A stretch of DNA of 33,084 nucleotides from Thermoplasmatota archaeon (GTDB taxonomy: Archaea > Thermoplasmatota > E2 > DHVEG-1 > B18-G2), in contig JAPDJO010000092.1 in assembly GCA_029259115.1 (NCBI GenBank), forward strand, positions 1 to 33,084, read 5' to 3'. A program made the position numbers and the translations under genes. The notes beneath the pieces were generated by a model that made no database searches, was not told the DNA's origin, and worked only from the letters and a program-made list of their open reading frames with translations. Below, piece by piece: positions 16,123-23,915 of this stretch; position 1 is the stretch's first letter, and each line of letters starts with the position of its first letter.

Positions 16123-17092
16123 CTACATCTATCTCATTTGGCTTAAACACACCGAATTCTGTTATGAAAGCTGTCACATATTTCGAAGGTGTGACATCGA
16201 ATGCTGGATTTTTAACATTCATCCATTCTGGAACTATTTCTACATCTCTTATCTTTCTAACTTCTTCGCCTTTCCTCTCCTCTATAACTATATCATCTCC
16301 ACTTTCGATTTTGTTGTCAAAAGTAGAAATAGGCGCAGCAACGTAGAATGGAATATCATTCTCTCTAGCTAAAACGGCCTTTTCGTATGTTCCTATCTTA
16401 TTTGCAAAATCCCCATTTTTAGCAATTCTATCGGCACCAACGATGACAAGGTCTATTTCTCCTTTCTCCATATAATAGCCTGCTGCATTATCTGGTATAA
16501 CAACATAATCTATACCTTCTTGCTCTAACTCCCAAGCAGTGATCAAGCCTTGTAATCTCGGTCTTGTTTCATCGACAAAAACAAAAGTATTCTTTCCCTT
16601 CTCCTTAGCTATCCTGATGGGTGACAAGGCTGTCCCATAATCTACAGTAGCTAATGCTCCGGCATTACAATGCGTTAGTATTCTAGCATCGTTTGGTATA
16701 AGCTTCTCTCCATACTCGCCTATCTTCTTACACTTCTCTATTATCATATCTGTATACTCATTGGCTGCATCCAATGAATCTTTACCATTCTCGATTTGTT
16801 TTTTCATATAATCTAAAGCATAAAAAAGATCATGAGCTGTTGGTCTTGTACTACTCAGTTTTCTTATTGCTGTATCCAGTTCTTTTCTATCTACCAAAAC
16901 CAAACCATACGCGGCAGCACATCCTATAGCTGGAGCACCTCTAACCACCATTTCCTTTATCGCGAAAACGACATCATCTAGGGTTCTCGCCTCATAGAAT
17001 GAGAGTTCGAAAGGTAATTTCCTTTGATCTATCATTATCAGTTTTCCATCTTCAAACCATAAAGATCTGTAATCTTTTCCGTTAATCTTCAT
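16094..17092 (-). CDS. mtnA: S-methyl-5-thioribose-1-phosphate isomerase (eIF2B-alpha-like)
   Basis: Isomerises methylthioribose-1-phosphate to the ribulose form in methionine salvage. Family signatures: MIDQRKLP, VVRGAPAIGCAAAYG, RPTAHDLFYAL, ILTHCNAGALATVDYGTAL with the catalytic Cys, VDETRPRLQG.ITAWEL, GADRIAKNGDFANKIGTY with the catalytic Asp, and IPFYVAAPIS. From the ATG at 17092 it has 332 residues. An upstream ATG at 17119 is possible, but a TATA-like agtttatg at 17117-17125 fits the shorter form. The frame continues into hypF, which cannot be coding. Related archaeal ribose-1,5-bisphosphate isomerases are the main alternative, but the DETRPRLQG motif favours MtnA. Confidence 0.88.
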   Translation of the reverse strand: MKINGKDYRSLWFEDGKLIMIDQRKLPFELSFYEARTLDDVVFAIKEMVVRGAPAIGCAAAYGLVLVDRKELDTAIRKLSSTRPTAHDLFYALDYMKKQIENGKDSLDAANEYTDMIIEKCKKIGEYGEKLIPNDARILTHCNAGALATVDYGTALSPIRIAKEKGKNTFVFVDETRPRLQGLITAWELEQEGIDYVVIPDNAAGYYMEKGEIDLVIVGADRIAKNGDFANKIGTYEKAVLARENDIPFYVAAPISTFDNKIESGDDIVIEERKGEEVRKIRDVEIVPEWMNVKNPAFDVTPSKYVTAFITEFGVFKPNEIDVVMKAHQRAY

Positions 17093-17116
17093 GGATTTTG
17101 AAAACGATAACTCCAA

Positions 17117-17125
17117 CATAAACTT
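17117..17125 (-). promoter_or_regulatory. TATA-like element for mtnA
   Basis: On the minus strand agtttatgt lies about 25-33 nt before the ATG at 17092. The hypF start on the other strand is 30 nt away, so the divergent pair shares very little space. Confidence 0.35.
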
Positions 17126-17154
17126 TCTTAACAGTTTTTCATTTCTATCTGCAA

Positions 17155-19413
17155 ATGGCTTACTTGATATATGTAAAGGGCATAGTGCAGGGAGTGGGAT
17201 TTCGACCCTTTGTATACAGATTAGCAAGGGGTTTGGGATTAAAGGGTTACGTTAAAAACCTTGGAGATGCCGGCGTTAAGATAGTCATCGATGGTGAAAA
17301 GAAAAGTATAGAAAAGTTTATCAGGGATCTGAAGGAAAAAGCTCCTCCAGTAAGCAATGTATCAGATGTAGATATAAGAGAGATTGATGCTGAATTTGAA
17401 AATGATTTCATTATTTTGGAAAGTGATCTTTCAAAGGAAAGTGAATTTTCTCTAATACCTCCAGATATAGGAATATGTGAAGATTGTAAAAGAGAGCTAT
17501 TAGATCCAAGGAATAGAAGATACCTTCATTTCTTCATAACCTGCACGAACTGCGGACCAAGATTTACCACTATCTACTCTCTACCATATGATAGAGAAAG
17601 GACAAGCATGAAAGATTTCGAGATGTGCAAAAGATGCAAAAATGAATACACTGATCCCATGGACAGAAGATTTCATGCACAAACTATTGCTTGCAACAAT
17701 TGCGGTCCTCGAGTTTTTCTGTCAGATGGAAAAAAAATCCTCCTTGAAGGAATTGAAGCTGTAAATCGTGCCAGCGAATTGCTAGGAGAAGACAAAATAA
17801 TAGCTGTCAAAGGGTATGGAGGTTTTCATATAGCATGTTCTGCTGAGAATGATGAAATGGTTTTAAAACTAAGAGAACTCCTTGGAAGGAAGCAACAGCC
17901 TTTCGCGATAATGGTTAGAGATTTGGAAAGCCTAAGGAAAATTGTTGAATTTGATGAAAGAGCAGAAGAACTGCTGAAATCGTATGTTAGACCAATAGTG
18001 ATACTGAAAAGGAAGGGAAATGCTGTATCCGAGCATGTCGCTCCTGGATTGCATACTTTAGGCGTAATGCTTCCATACTCAGCGCTTCACTTGCTTCTTT
18101 TTAGAAAAAACAGGCTCAAAGCGTTAGTTATGACCAGTGCAAATAAGCCTGGTTACCCTATGATTATAGATGAGAAGGATGCATTTGAAAAACTCAAAGG
18201 GATCGTCGATTACTTTTTGTTTCACAATAGAAAAATCGTACAGAGATGTGATGATTCAGTAATAGGATTTGTGGGAGGAAAAGAAACCAAATTTAGAAGA
18301 TCGAGGGGTTTTGTTCCTTTACCTGTAGAGGTGAAATATACCAAAGATAAAACTATCCTCTCAACGGGTGCAGATACTGATGTAACGTTCTGCATACTTA
18401 AAAAGGGAAAAGCCTTTTTATCTCAGCATATAGGAGATACAAGTAAACATGAAACCATGGATTTCTTCAAAGAATCTCTACAGCATTTTATAGATTTATT
18501 TGATTTTGATGTAAATGCAATCGCAAGCGACTTACATCCAAAATTTTCAACAACTCTTTTTGCAAAGGAATACAGCGAATCTAGAGGTATTCCACATATA
18601 AAGGTTCAGCATCATCATGCCCATATGGCTTCTCTGATGGTTGAACATAACATGGATGAAATGGTATGCATAACAGCTGATGGTTTTGGATATGGAATAG
18701 ATGGTACAGCTTGGGGAGGAGAGGTTTTATATGGAGATTTTAATGATTTCAAAAGACCAGCTCATCTTGAAACTCAACCAATGGTTGGTGGGGATCTAGC
18801 TACACTCTATCCCCTAAGAATGGCAGCCGGAATAGTAAAAAATGAAGAGATTTACGATTTTCTTATGTCAAGGAAAGACAAGTTTCCACATGGAGAAAAA
18901 GAGATAGAGATTATTTTTAAACAGTTAAAAAGCAAAAACTATCAGATAACAACAAGTTGTGGAAGAATCTTAGATGCTGCGGCTGCGATTTTAGATATAT
19001 GTCACAAGAGAACCTATGAGGGAGAACCTGCAAGAAAACTGGAGGCTATCGCTATAGGTGGAAAATATGTTATTGACCTAGAACCTGACATAAAGGGAAA
19101 GATTCTAAGAACTTCTCCATTGCTGGAAGAAATCTTCGAACACAGGGACAAATTTCCCATAAAGGACCTCGCCTATTCAGTAGAAGAATATATAGCAAGA
19201 GGGTTTGCCGAGTTAGCTATAGAAATTGCTGAAGAGGAGGGAGTAAAATACATAGGTTTCTCAGGAGGATGTGCCTACAATAATCATCTCTTATCAACGA
19301 TAAAAAGGATCGTAGAAAAGAGAAAGTTCATCTTCCTGCAACATGAAAAGGTCCCACCTGGAGATGGTGGCATATCTCTAGGTCAAGTAGTAATAGCTGC
19401 TAGCAGTATCTAG
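17155..19413 (+). CDS. hypF: [NiFe] hydrogenase maturation carbamoyltransferase HypF
   Basis: Uses carbamoyl phosphate and ATP to carbamoylate HypE, the source of the CN ligands of the [NiFe] centre. All domains are in order: acylphosphatase (residues 1-90, VKGIVQGVGFRPFVYRLA), zinc-finger region (about 105-185, paired Cys motifs CEDC, CTNC, CKRC, CNNC), YrdC-like domain (about 195-370, AVKGYGGFHIACSA), and the Kae1-like carbamoyltransferase domain (about 400-752, HHHAHMASLM, then GFSGGCAYNNH and PPGDGGISLGQ). The 752 residues are full length. It implies a [NiFe] hydrogenase elsewhere; no other hyp gene is in the window. A broken second copy of the 3' end lies 1.4 kb downstream. Confidence 0.97.
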   Translation: MAYLIYVKGIVQGVGFRPFVYRLARGLGLKGYVKNLGDAGVKIVIDGEKKSIEKFIRDLKEKAPPVSNVSDVDIREIDAEFENDFIILESDLSKESEFSLIPPDIGICEDCKRELLDPRNRRYLHFFITCTNCGPRFTTIYSLPYDRERTSMKDFEMCKRCKNEYTDPMDRRFHAQTIACNNCGPRVFLSDGKKILLEGIEAVNRASELLGEDKIIAVKGYGGFHIACSAENDEMVLKLRELLGRKQQPFAIMVRDLESLRKIVEFDERAEELLKSYVRPIVILKRKGNAVSEHVAPGLHTLGVMLPYSALHLLLFRKNRLKALVMTSANKPGYPMIIDEKDAFEKLKGIVDYFLFHNRKIVQRCDDSVIGFVGGKETKFRRSRGFVPLPVEVKYTKDKTILSTGADTDVTFCILKKGKAFLSQHIGDTSKHETMDFFKESLQHFIDLFDFDVNAIASDLHPKFSTTLFAKEYSESRGIPHIKVQHHHAHMASLMVEHNMDEMVCITADGFGYGIDGTAWGGEVLYGDFNDFKRPAHLETQPMVGGDLATLYPLRMAAGIVKNEEIYDFLMSRKDKFPHGEKEIEIIFKQLKSKNYQITTSCGRILDAAAAILDICHKRTYEGEPARKLEAIAIGGKYVIDLEPDIKGKILRTSPLLEEIFEHRDKFPIKDLAYSVEEYIARGFAELAIEIAEEEGVKYIGFSGGCAYNNHLLSTIKRIVEKRKFIFLQHEKVPPGDGGISLGQVVIAASSI

Positions 19414-19446
19414 ATAAAGTGATAGATTCTATGATTTGGAAAAGAA

Positions 19447-19459
19447 AATACTTTTTAGA
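19447..19459 (+). promoter_or_regulatory. TATA-like element for the zinc-ribbon membrane protein
   Basis: The AT-rich aatactttttaga lies 24-36 nt upstream of the ATG at 19483. It is weaker than most TATA boxes in the window. Confidence 0.3.
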
Positions 19460-19482
19460 GAGAAAAAGCATCAGAATCCGAT

Positions 19483-20796
19483 ATGAAATCAAATGATGAT
19501 ACTAACATTGTGAAAGCATCTCCAGGCTACTACAACGAATATCCTATACCAAGGACTCTAGTAAAATCATTTTTCATAAGATTGTTGGCTTTGGTTACAT
19601 ATTATGTGTCGTTTGTAGCACTAATGGCAATCGTGATTTTCTCTCTAATGTGTTATTTTAATATCAAAACTCCATCAGGCAAAATTACAGATTTGATTAT
19701 AGTATCTTTTCTGCTTGCTTTGATAATCAGTGTTATACCTTGCCAAGATATCCTCTCACCTTCTCTTCCTGGGAAGGTGTTTATGGCAATTTACAGACGA
19801 TTTGGTGTTACAGACAAATATCTGGATTTAAATGGCTCACTTACGTTTGCGGTGTTACCAATCGTCAAATGGATCGAGAAAAATGTCAGATGCCCAAACT
19901 GTGGAAGAAAAATAAAGGAAGTGAAATATTATTTTTGGACAAAATCCCTATTTAAATTCGATATCTGGTGTGAGAGATGCGGCTATAAGGAATTAAAGAC
20001 AGGAACCTTTGATACTGTGTTGAAATTTTCTATTCCTGCATACAGACTACCTAGCCTGTCGAAGCCCTCACATTTTGGTATACTCGATGCGATATGCGAC
20101 GGAAGGATCACAGAAGGTGACATATGGAGAGAAATCTCGGAAGATGAAATCTCTTCTGAGCTAAGAAAGATGGTGGAGGAGGTAAAGAAACAATTCATAG
20201 TTACTCAGGTAACTTACAGGTATAAAAATAAAAAATTTGAAGAAATTTTCTATCCTCCTCTCTCAATATACCCCTTTTTCGTATATGGGGATAAATTTGC
20301 TATCTGTAAGATAGATGATACCCTGATCAATGAGATACTGGTTTCGAGGAAAGAGATCTTGTTTCTGAACTACAATTACACCGGAGAATACATTTTTCTT
20401 GAATATTCTCCTCGTTCAAAGAGGTTTATCGATCTACGTTCGGAAGAGTTAGATGGGACGAAGGTAACAGACACAACAAGAAGGTTATATGTAATGTTGA
20501 ATAATGACAGAGAGTTGCGTGAAAAGTTGAAAAGTTACATGAAGGATAATCTATTTATAGGAAGCAGGAAAAGAAGGTTGTGTTTCGAGGAGTTGAGAGA
20601 ATATCTATTAAGATACAGACCAGAATACAGTTTGGCTGAGGCGGATTTCTTCGAAAAAGAAAAGGAGGCGATAGTAGGTGTACATATATCTACAGCCTAT
20701 TCGCTTGCTCGTGACAGGATAAAACTGCGACCCGAATATTTTGACATAGCAAGAAGAATTCTAGAATATGTGCTTTCAGATCAGCAGAAATCATGA
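19483..20796 (+). CDS. unknown membrane protein with a zinc ribbon
   Basis: A 437-residue protein I cannot assign. Residues about 29-58 and 68-88 are two transmembrane helices. Residues 137-140 (CPNC) and 163-166 (CERC) form a four-Cys zinc ribbon just after the membrane segments. The remaining 270 residues are soluble, mixed alpha/beta, with many charged residues and no motif I recognise. The most likely topology puts the ribbon and C-terminal domain in the cytoplasm. It sits between hypF and a hypF 3'-end relic, so its arrival may be linked to a rearrangement at this locus; any link to hydrogenase maturation is speculative. Confidence 0.75.
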   Translation: MKSNDDTNIVKASPGYYNEYPIPRTLVKSFFIRLLALVTYYVSFVALMAIVIFSLMCYFNIKTPSGKITDLIIVSFLLALIISVIPCQDILSPSLPGKVFMAIYRRFGVTDKYLDLNGSLTFAVLPIVKWIEKNVRCPNCGRKIKEVKYYFWTKSLFKFDIWCERCGYKELKTGTFDTVLKFSIPAYRLPSLSKPSHFGILDAICDGRITEGDIWREISEDEISSELRKMVEEVKKQFIVTQVTYRYKNKKFEEIFYPPLSIYPFFVYGDKFAICKIDDTLINEILVSRKEILFLNYNYTGEYIFLEYSPRSKRFIDLRSEELDGTKVTDTTRRLYVMLNNDRELREKLKSYMKDNLFIGSRKRRLCFEELREYLLRYRPEYSLAEADFFEKEKEAIVGVHISTAYSLARDRIKLRPEYFDIARRILEYVLSDQQKS

Positions 20797-20841
20797 GTCA
20801 TCTTTTTGCTTAATGTGATATCAATCTGGAATCAAATGACG

Positions 20842-21038
20842 GCTTTACTTCATAAGCACCAAGGAGGTTAAATGTATAGGCTTTTCTCGGGGGATGTGCC
20901 TATAATAATCACATTTTATCAAGAATAAAGAAAATTGTGGAGGAGAGAGGTTTTATATTTTTGCAGCATGAGAAAGTACCCCCGGGAGATGGTGGCATAT
21001 CTTTGGGACAGGCATTGATAGTCGCTAGTAGACTATGA
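20842..21038 (+). pseudogene. relic of a second hypF 3' end
   Basis: Read with two frameshifts, this stretch encodes the last about 60 residues of a HypF: ALLHKH..GVKCIGFS, then GGCAYNNHILSRIKKIVE and FIFLQHEKVPPGDGGISLGQ, ending in a TGA. Over the last 48 residues about 38 match the intact HypF upstream. The frame is broken near 20861-20868 (gga ggt taa) and near 20888-20894 (an extra base in the g-run), and everything 5' of about 20840 is missing. The divergence shows it is not a fresh duplication; it may be the remains of a paralogue or of an ancestral copy replaced by transfer. It occupies nearly the whole gap between the zinc-ribbon gene and tRNA-Ser. Confidence 0.85.
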
Positions 21039-21052
21039 TAAAAGTGTTTAAG

Positions 21053-21138
21053 CGCCGAGGGGGAGATTTGAACTCCCGAGGGCAGAATTGCCCACAGGCT
21101 CTCCAGGCCTGCGCCTTACCGGACTAGGCTACCTCGGC
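21053..21138 (-). tRNA. tRNA-Ser (anticodon GGA)
   Basis: A class II tRNA of 86 nt. Acceptor GCCGAGG pairs with CCTCGGC and the discriminator is G. The anticodon stem CAGGC/GCCTG encloses CTGGAGA, giving anticodon GGA. A long variable arm (TGGGCAATTCTGCCC region) identifies tRNA-Ser. T arm GGGAG/CTCCC with loop TTCAAAT. No intron and no encoded CCA. Confidence 0.97.
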
Positions 21139-21163
21139 AGGGGCAAAGGAAAATGGAATAGAG

Positions 21164-21171
21164 GTTTTAAC
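21164..21171 (-). promoter_or_regulatory. TATA box for tRNA-Ser, overlapping the truB stop
   Basis: On the minus strand ggttaaaa includes the truB stop codon and lies 26-33 nt before the tRNA 5' end. The tRNA promoter is therefore embedded in the end of the upstream operon. Confidence 0.45.
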
Positions 21172-22162
21172 CTTTTTTCCAGAGAGCTGGATATATACCT
21201 CTATCCATTATGACTCTCTCTGGTATCACACAAACTCCTTTATCTCTCTGCAACATCTCTTCTGTACTCATGTTTGCTCTGCCTACCATAACAGCTTCTC
21301 CTTTTAGAGTTAAGACAGCAACCGTATCTCCCCTCTTTATATCTGAGTCTACTTCCAAAACACCTGGTAGGGTTAGACTTGCACCATGACAGAGAGCATC
21401 TACAGCTGAATCCCTAACCACTACCTTTGGTAGATGATCTAACATTCTCTCTATAGGTTTTATGCATCTTCTTATCTCTTCCTCATAGCCATCTTCCCTC
21501 CACATCTCGTAAGCATCTTTCAGGTCTTGGAGTATTATACTCTCTTTCTCGTCTATGGTACCTACCTTTGTTCTCCTTAACTCTTGTAGGTGGGCGCCAA
21601 CTCCTAACTTTTTGCCTATATCTACGCATAACGTTCTTATATAAGTTCCAGCCTCGCAACCAACGCGGAATAAAACCTCTCTGCCCTCGATCTCCAAGAT
21701 ATCGAGATAATATACTCTTCTTTTTCTTCTAACCCTTTTGACGGCAGACTTTACCGGAGGTACTTGATAGATATCTCCCACAAATCTTTTGAATGTTGAT
21801 CTAAGGAGATTCTCACTAACATCTCTGTGCAATCTCATTATACCAACATACTCTTTACCAGCGGTTAATAATACTTTCAATACCTTTGTTCCTCTATTCA
21901 CAGCAACAGGTAATACCCCTGTAACTCTTGGATCTAAGGTTCCCCCATGACCTACCCTATTTGCATTAAGTATATCTCTAACCCATGAGACAACTTGGTG
22001 AGATGTTGGTCCAGATGGTTTATCGAGGTTTATCATTCCCATATCTAACAATTCTTCAACGCTTCTCTCTTCTGGTCTTTTACCGTAAAGTGGATTTGTC
22101 TTTCCAAAGGCTCTAACTAATCTTCTTCTCCTCCTACAAGATGGTAAAATCCTATCCTCCAT
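21167..22162 (-). CDS. truB: archaeal tRNA/rRNA pseudouridine synthase Cbf5 (TruB family)
   Basis: Catalytic subunit of the H/ACA guide RNP and tRNA psi55 synthase. The N-terminal extension is followed by GMINLDKPSGPTSHQVVSW and the catalytic GHGGTLDPRVTGVLPVAV, containing the nucleophilic Asp. Next come YVGIMRLHRDV and FRVGCEAGTYIRTLCVDIG. The C-terminal 80 residues form a PUA domain (DALCHGASLTLPGV, then GDTVAVLTLKGEAV). Length 331 is typical of archaeal Cbf5. Start ATG 22162 overlaps the cmk stop by 11 bases and is preceded by a GGGGGAG Shine-Dalgarno inside cmk. It is the last gene of the L15-to-truB operon. Confidence 0.95.
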   Translation of the reverse strand: MEDRILPSCRRRRRLVRAFGKTNPLYGKRPEERSVEELLDMGMINLDKPSGPTSHQVVSWVRDILNANRVGHGGTLDPRVTGVLPVAVNRGTKVLKVLLTAGKEYVGIMRLHRDVSENLLRSTFKRFVGDIYQVPPVKSAVKRVRRKRRVYYLDILEIEGREVLFRVGCEAGTYIRTLCVDIGKKLGVGAHLQELRRTKVGTIDEKESIILQDLKDAYEMWREDGYEEEIRRCIKPIERMLDHLPKVVVRDSAVDALCHGASLTLPGVLEVDSDIKRGDTVAVLTLKGEAVMVGRANMSTEEMLQRDKGVCVIPERVIMDRGIYPALWKKG

Positions 22163-22691
22163 GCTCCCCCTTCAAGGAACTTAGTATGATGTTAACTATC
22201 TCATCAGGACTTTTATCACTCGTATCTATAACCAAATCGTATATTGATTCATCGTCTATATCAATACCATAGTATTCTCTGTACCTCTTAGCCTCACTCT
22301 TTTCTCTCTCTACCATCTCTTTTCGTCTCTTCTCTCTATCTCCACCTTCTCTTTTGATTATTCTATCCAATCTTGTTTCTCTATCAGCTTTAAGTAAAAT
22401 CTTGAATGCAGATATATTATTAAGATGAGCTAACCATCCAGATAATCTACCCTCGAGGATTACATTGCCTTTCCTGAGAATTTCTACCTGATAATTATCC
22501 AGTTCCTTGTCTATCTCTGGATGCTTTTCACAATACCTACTAAAATCAGAAAGTGACATACCTCTCTTTTCAGCTTCTTTCCTAAATATCTCGCCAGCAT
22601 AAATGTGGGGAAGCTTCAATTTCTCACTAAGTAGTTTTGATATAGTCGTAGTACCAGATCCCGGTGGACCACTTACGGTTATGGTTAACAT
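22152..22691 (-). CDS. cmk: cytidylate kinase
   Basis: Phosphorylates CMP/dCMP with ATP. MLTITVSGPPGSGTTTISK is the archaeal Cmk P-loop; IYAGEIFRKEA and RGMSLSDFSRYCEKHPEID follow as in the family, ILEGRLSGWLAH is the CMP-binding segment, and KREGGDREKRRKEMVEREKSE is the lid. Length 179 is usual. It starts directly after the DUF106 stop codon with no Shine-Dalgarno, and overlaps truB. In many archaea L14e and/or L34e genes lie around cmk; they are absent here. Confidence 0.94.
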   Translation of the reverse strand: MLTITVSGPPGSGTTTISKLLSEKLKLPHIYAGEIFRKEAEKRGMSLSDFSRYCEKHPEIDKELDNYQVEILRKGNVILEGRLSGWLAHLNNISAFKILLKADRETRLDRIIKREGGDREKRRKEMVEREKSEAKRYREYYGIDIDDESIYDLVIDTSDKSPDEIVNIILSSLKGEHGG

Positions 22692-23354
22692 TCAACTTGT
22701 AGAAACTTTCCCCATTTTTATCCTTTGCCACTTGCCTGAAACTTTCAGGTATTTTAAAACCTGCCTAATAACTTGTCCAACAACCGTGGAGAATATTATG
22801 TAAAACAAAAACCAGTTTGATATTATCACAAAACTCCTACCAGTAAAAGGCACATAGTCAGCCCATGGCGTTGTAAAGTATAGATATGGAGCTCTTTGTA
22901 AAAAATACATCAACCATATAAATATGGGTGCTATGAATATCATAACGAATATCATCTGTTTGCTCATACCTGCGCTCGATTGACTTTGTAACTGCAGTAT
23001 CTTTGGTTGAAGTTTCATAAGCTGTTTTATTCTCTCGCTATCATTGTTCTTTCTAGCTTTCCTGAGTTCCTCTTGGTAGTATTTAGCTACCTCCTGAGCT
23101 CTCGCTAAAGACTTCCAGTCCATAAACATGTTTGTAAAGATTGAGCTCAAGGTTATCATGATGATACCTGCTATTGCTATCGTTAGAATAGGATAGCTAG
23201 CATTGAAACCAATAATAGGATAAAATATAGAATCTACGCCTAGAGCTATAGCCATTCTTATTCCCGGATTTGCTATTATTATCATTACCATGAATAATAT
23301 TAAAAATGGCAGCATGAAGCCGGTAGTGCTTGGCTGTTGAGTTTTAGCTTTCAT
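22692..23354 (-). CDS. DUF106 (EMC3/YidC-like) membrane protein
   Basis: A 220-residue integral membrane protein of the archaeal DUF106 family, related to the Oxa1/YidC/EMC3 insertase superfamily. It has an N-terminal hydrophobic segment (residues about 13-35), a second (about 48-70), a basic amphipathic coiled-coil-like region (about 80-125; RAQEVAKYYQEELRKARKNN), and two later helices (about 129-148 and 180-200). The KQMIFVMIFIAPIFIWLMYF helix after the coiled coil is typical. Its position directly after secY-adkA is the conserved archaeal context and suggests cotranslational membrane insertion alongside SecY. It overlaps the adkA end by 11 bases. Confidence 0.9.
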   Translation of the reverse strand: MKAKTQQPSTTGFMLPFLILFMVMIIIANPGIRMAIALGVDSIFYPIIGFNASYPILTIAIAGIIMITLSSIFTNMFMDWKSLARAQEVAKYYQEELRKARKNNDSERIKQLMKLQPKILQLQSQSSAGMSKQMIFVMIFIAPIFIWLMYFLQRAPYLYFTTPWADYVPFTGRSFVIISNWFLFYIIFSTVVGQVIRQVLKYLKVSGKWQRIKMGKVSTS

Positions 23355-23907
23355 ACAAACCCTTCAGAACAGGTTCCGCCTGCTTAACAGCTTCATCTAA
23401 GGCGTTATCATGATTGTAAACTATCTTTACAGTGGCTCCAGTTAAAGCTGCGTAGGCCATTGCTATAGCTCTGTTTATCTGTTGATGCTCGGCTATCTCC
23501 TCTATGCTATCTGGATCTCTCTTTCTTGTTTTGTCTTTCTCTCTTCTCCTATAGATCTCCTCGGGATCAGCTTCGACTATAACTATAGTCCTTGGTTTTA
23601 ATCTGGTTATAACCCACTCTGGTAAGCCAGGCATGTATCCCTGGGGAGTCTTTATTGTACAGTGGGTATCAACTATAACATTTCCCATCTTTGCCACTTC
23701 CTCGGCTGTCTTTATCTGAAGTTCCCTTTGCTTCTCTAAAGGTAGCTTCCTCATTTCATCTCTATCATTTGCCCATCCTAGTCTCCTGGCTATCTCTATC
23801 ATTACGGTGCCAAAAGTTACAAATTTGATATCCATTCCTTCTGCAGCTTTTTGCATAACCGTAGTTTTTCCTACACCTGGTATACCCGTAACCACAATCA
23901 CTCCCAT
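23344..23907 (-). CDS. adkA: archaeal adenylate kinase
   Basis: Interconverts 2 ADP and ATP + AMP. The archaeal AdkA type is identified by MGVIVVTGIPGVGKTTV (P-loop), VTFGTVMIEIARRLG, NDRDEMRKLP and VIVDTHCTIKTPQGYMPGLP, with the C-terminal RDPDSIEEIAEHQQINRA. Length 187 is normal. A GGTGAT Shine-Dalgarno overlapping the secY stop codon lies three bases before the ATG, a strong case for coupled translation. Its place between secY and DUF106 is standard in archaea. Confidence 0.95.
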   Translation of the reverse strand: MGVIVVTGIPGVGKTTVMQKAAEGMDIKFVTFGTVMIEIARRLGWANDRDEMRKLPLEKQRELQIKTAEEVAKMGNVIVDTHCTIKTPQGYMPGLPEWVITRLKPRTIVIVEADPEEIYRRREKDKTRKRDPDSIEEIAEHQQINRAIAMAYAALTGATVKIVYNHDNALDEAVKQAEPVLKGLYES

Positions 23908-23915
23908 CTTATCAC

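Noticed and set aside
17093..17227. N-terminal extension of mtnA to 17227
   Set aside because: It would overlap the acylphosphatase domain of hypF on the other strand; the extra residues match no MtnA N-terminus, and a TATA-like element fits the 17092 start.
20797..21052. Possible integration site or mobile element remnant next to tRNA-Ser
   Set aside because: No integrase, inverted repeats or duplicated tRNA 3' end is visible; the only recognisable content is the hypF relic.
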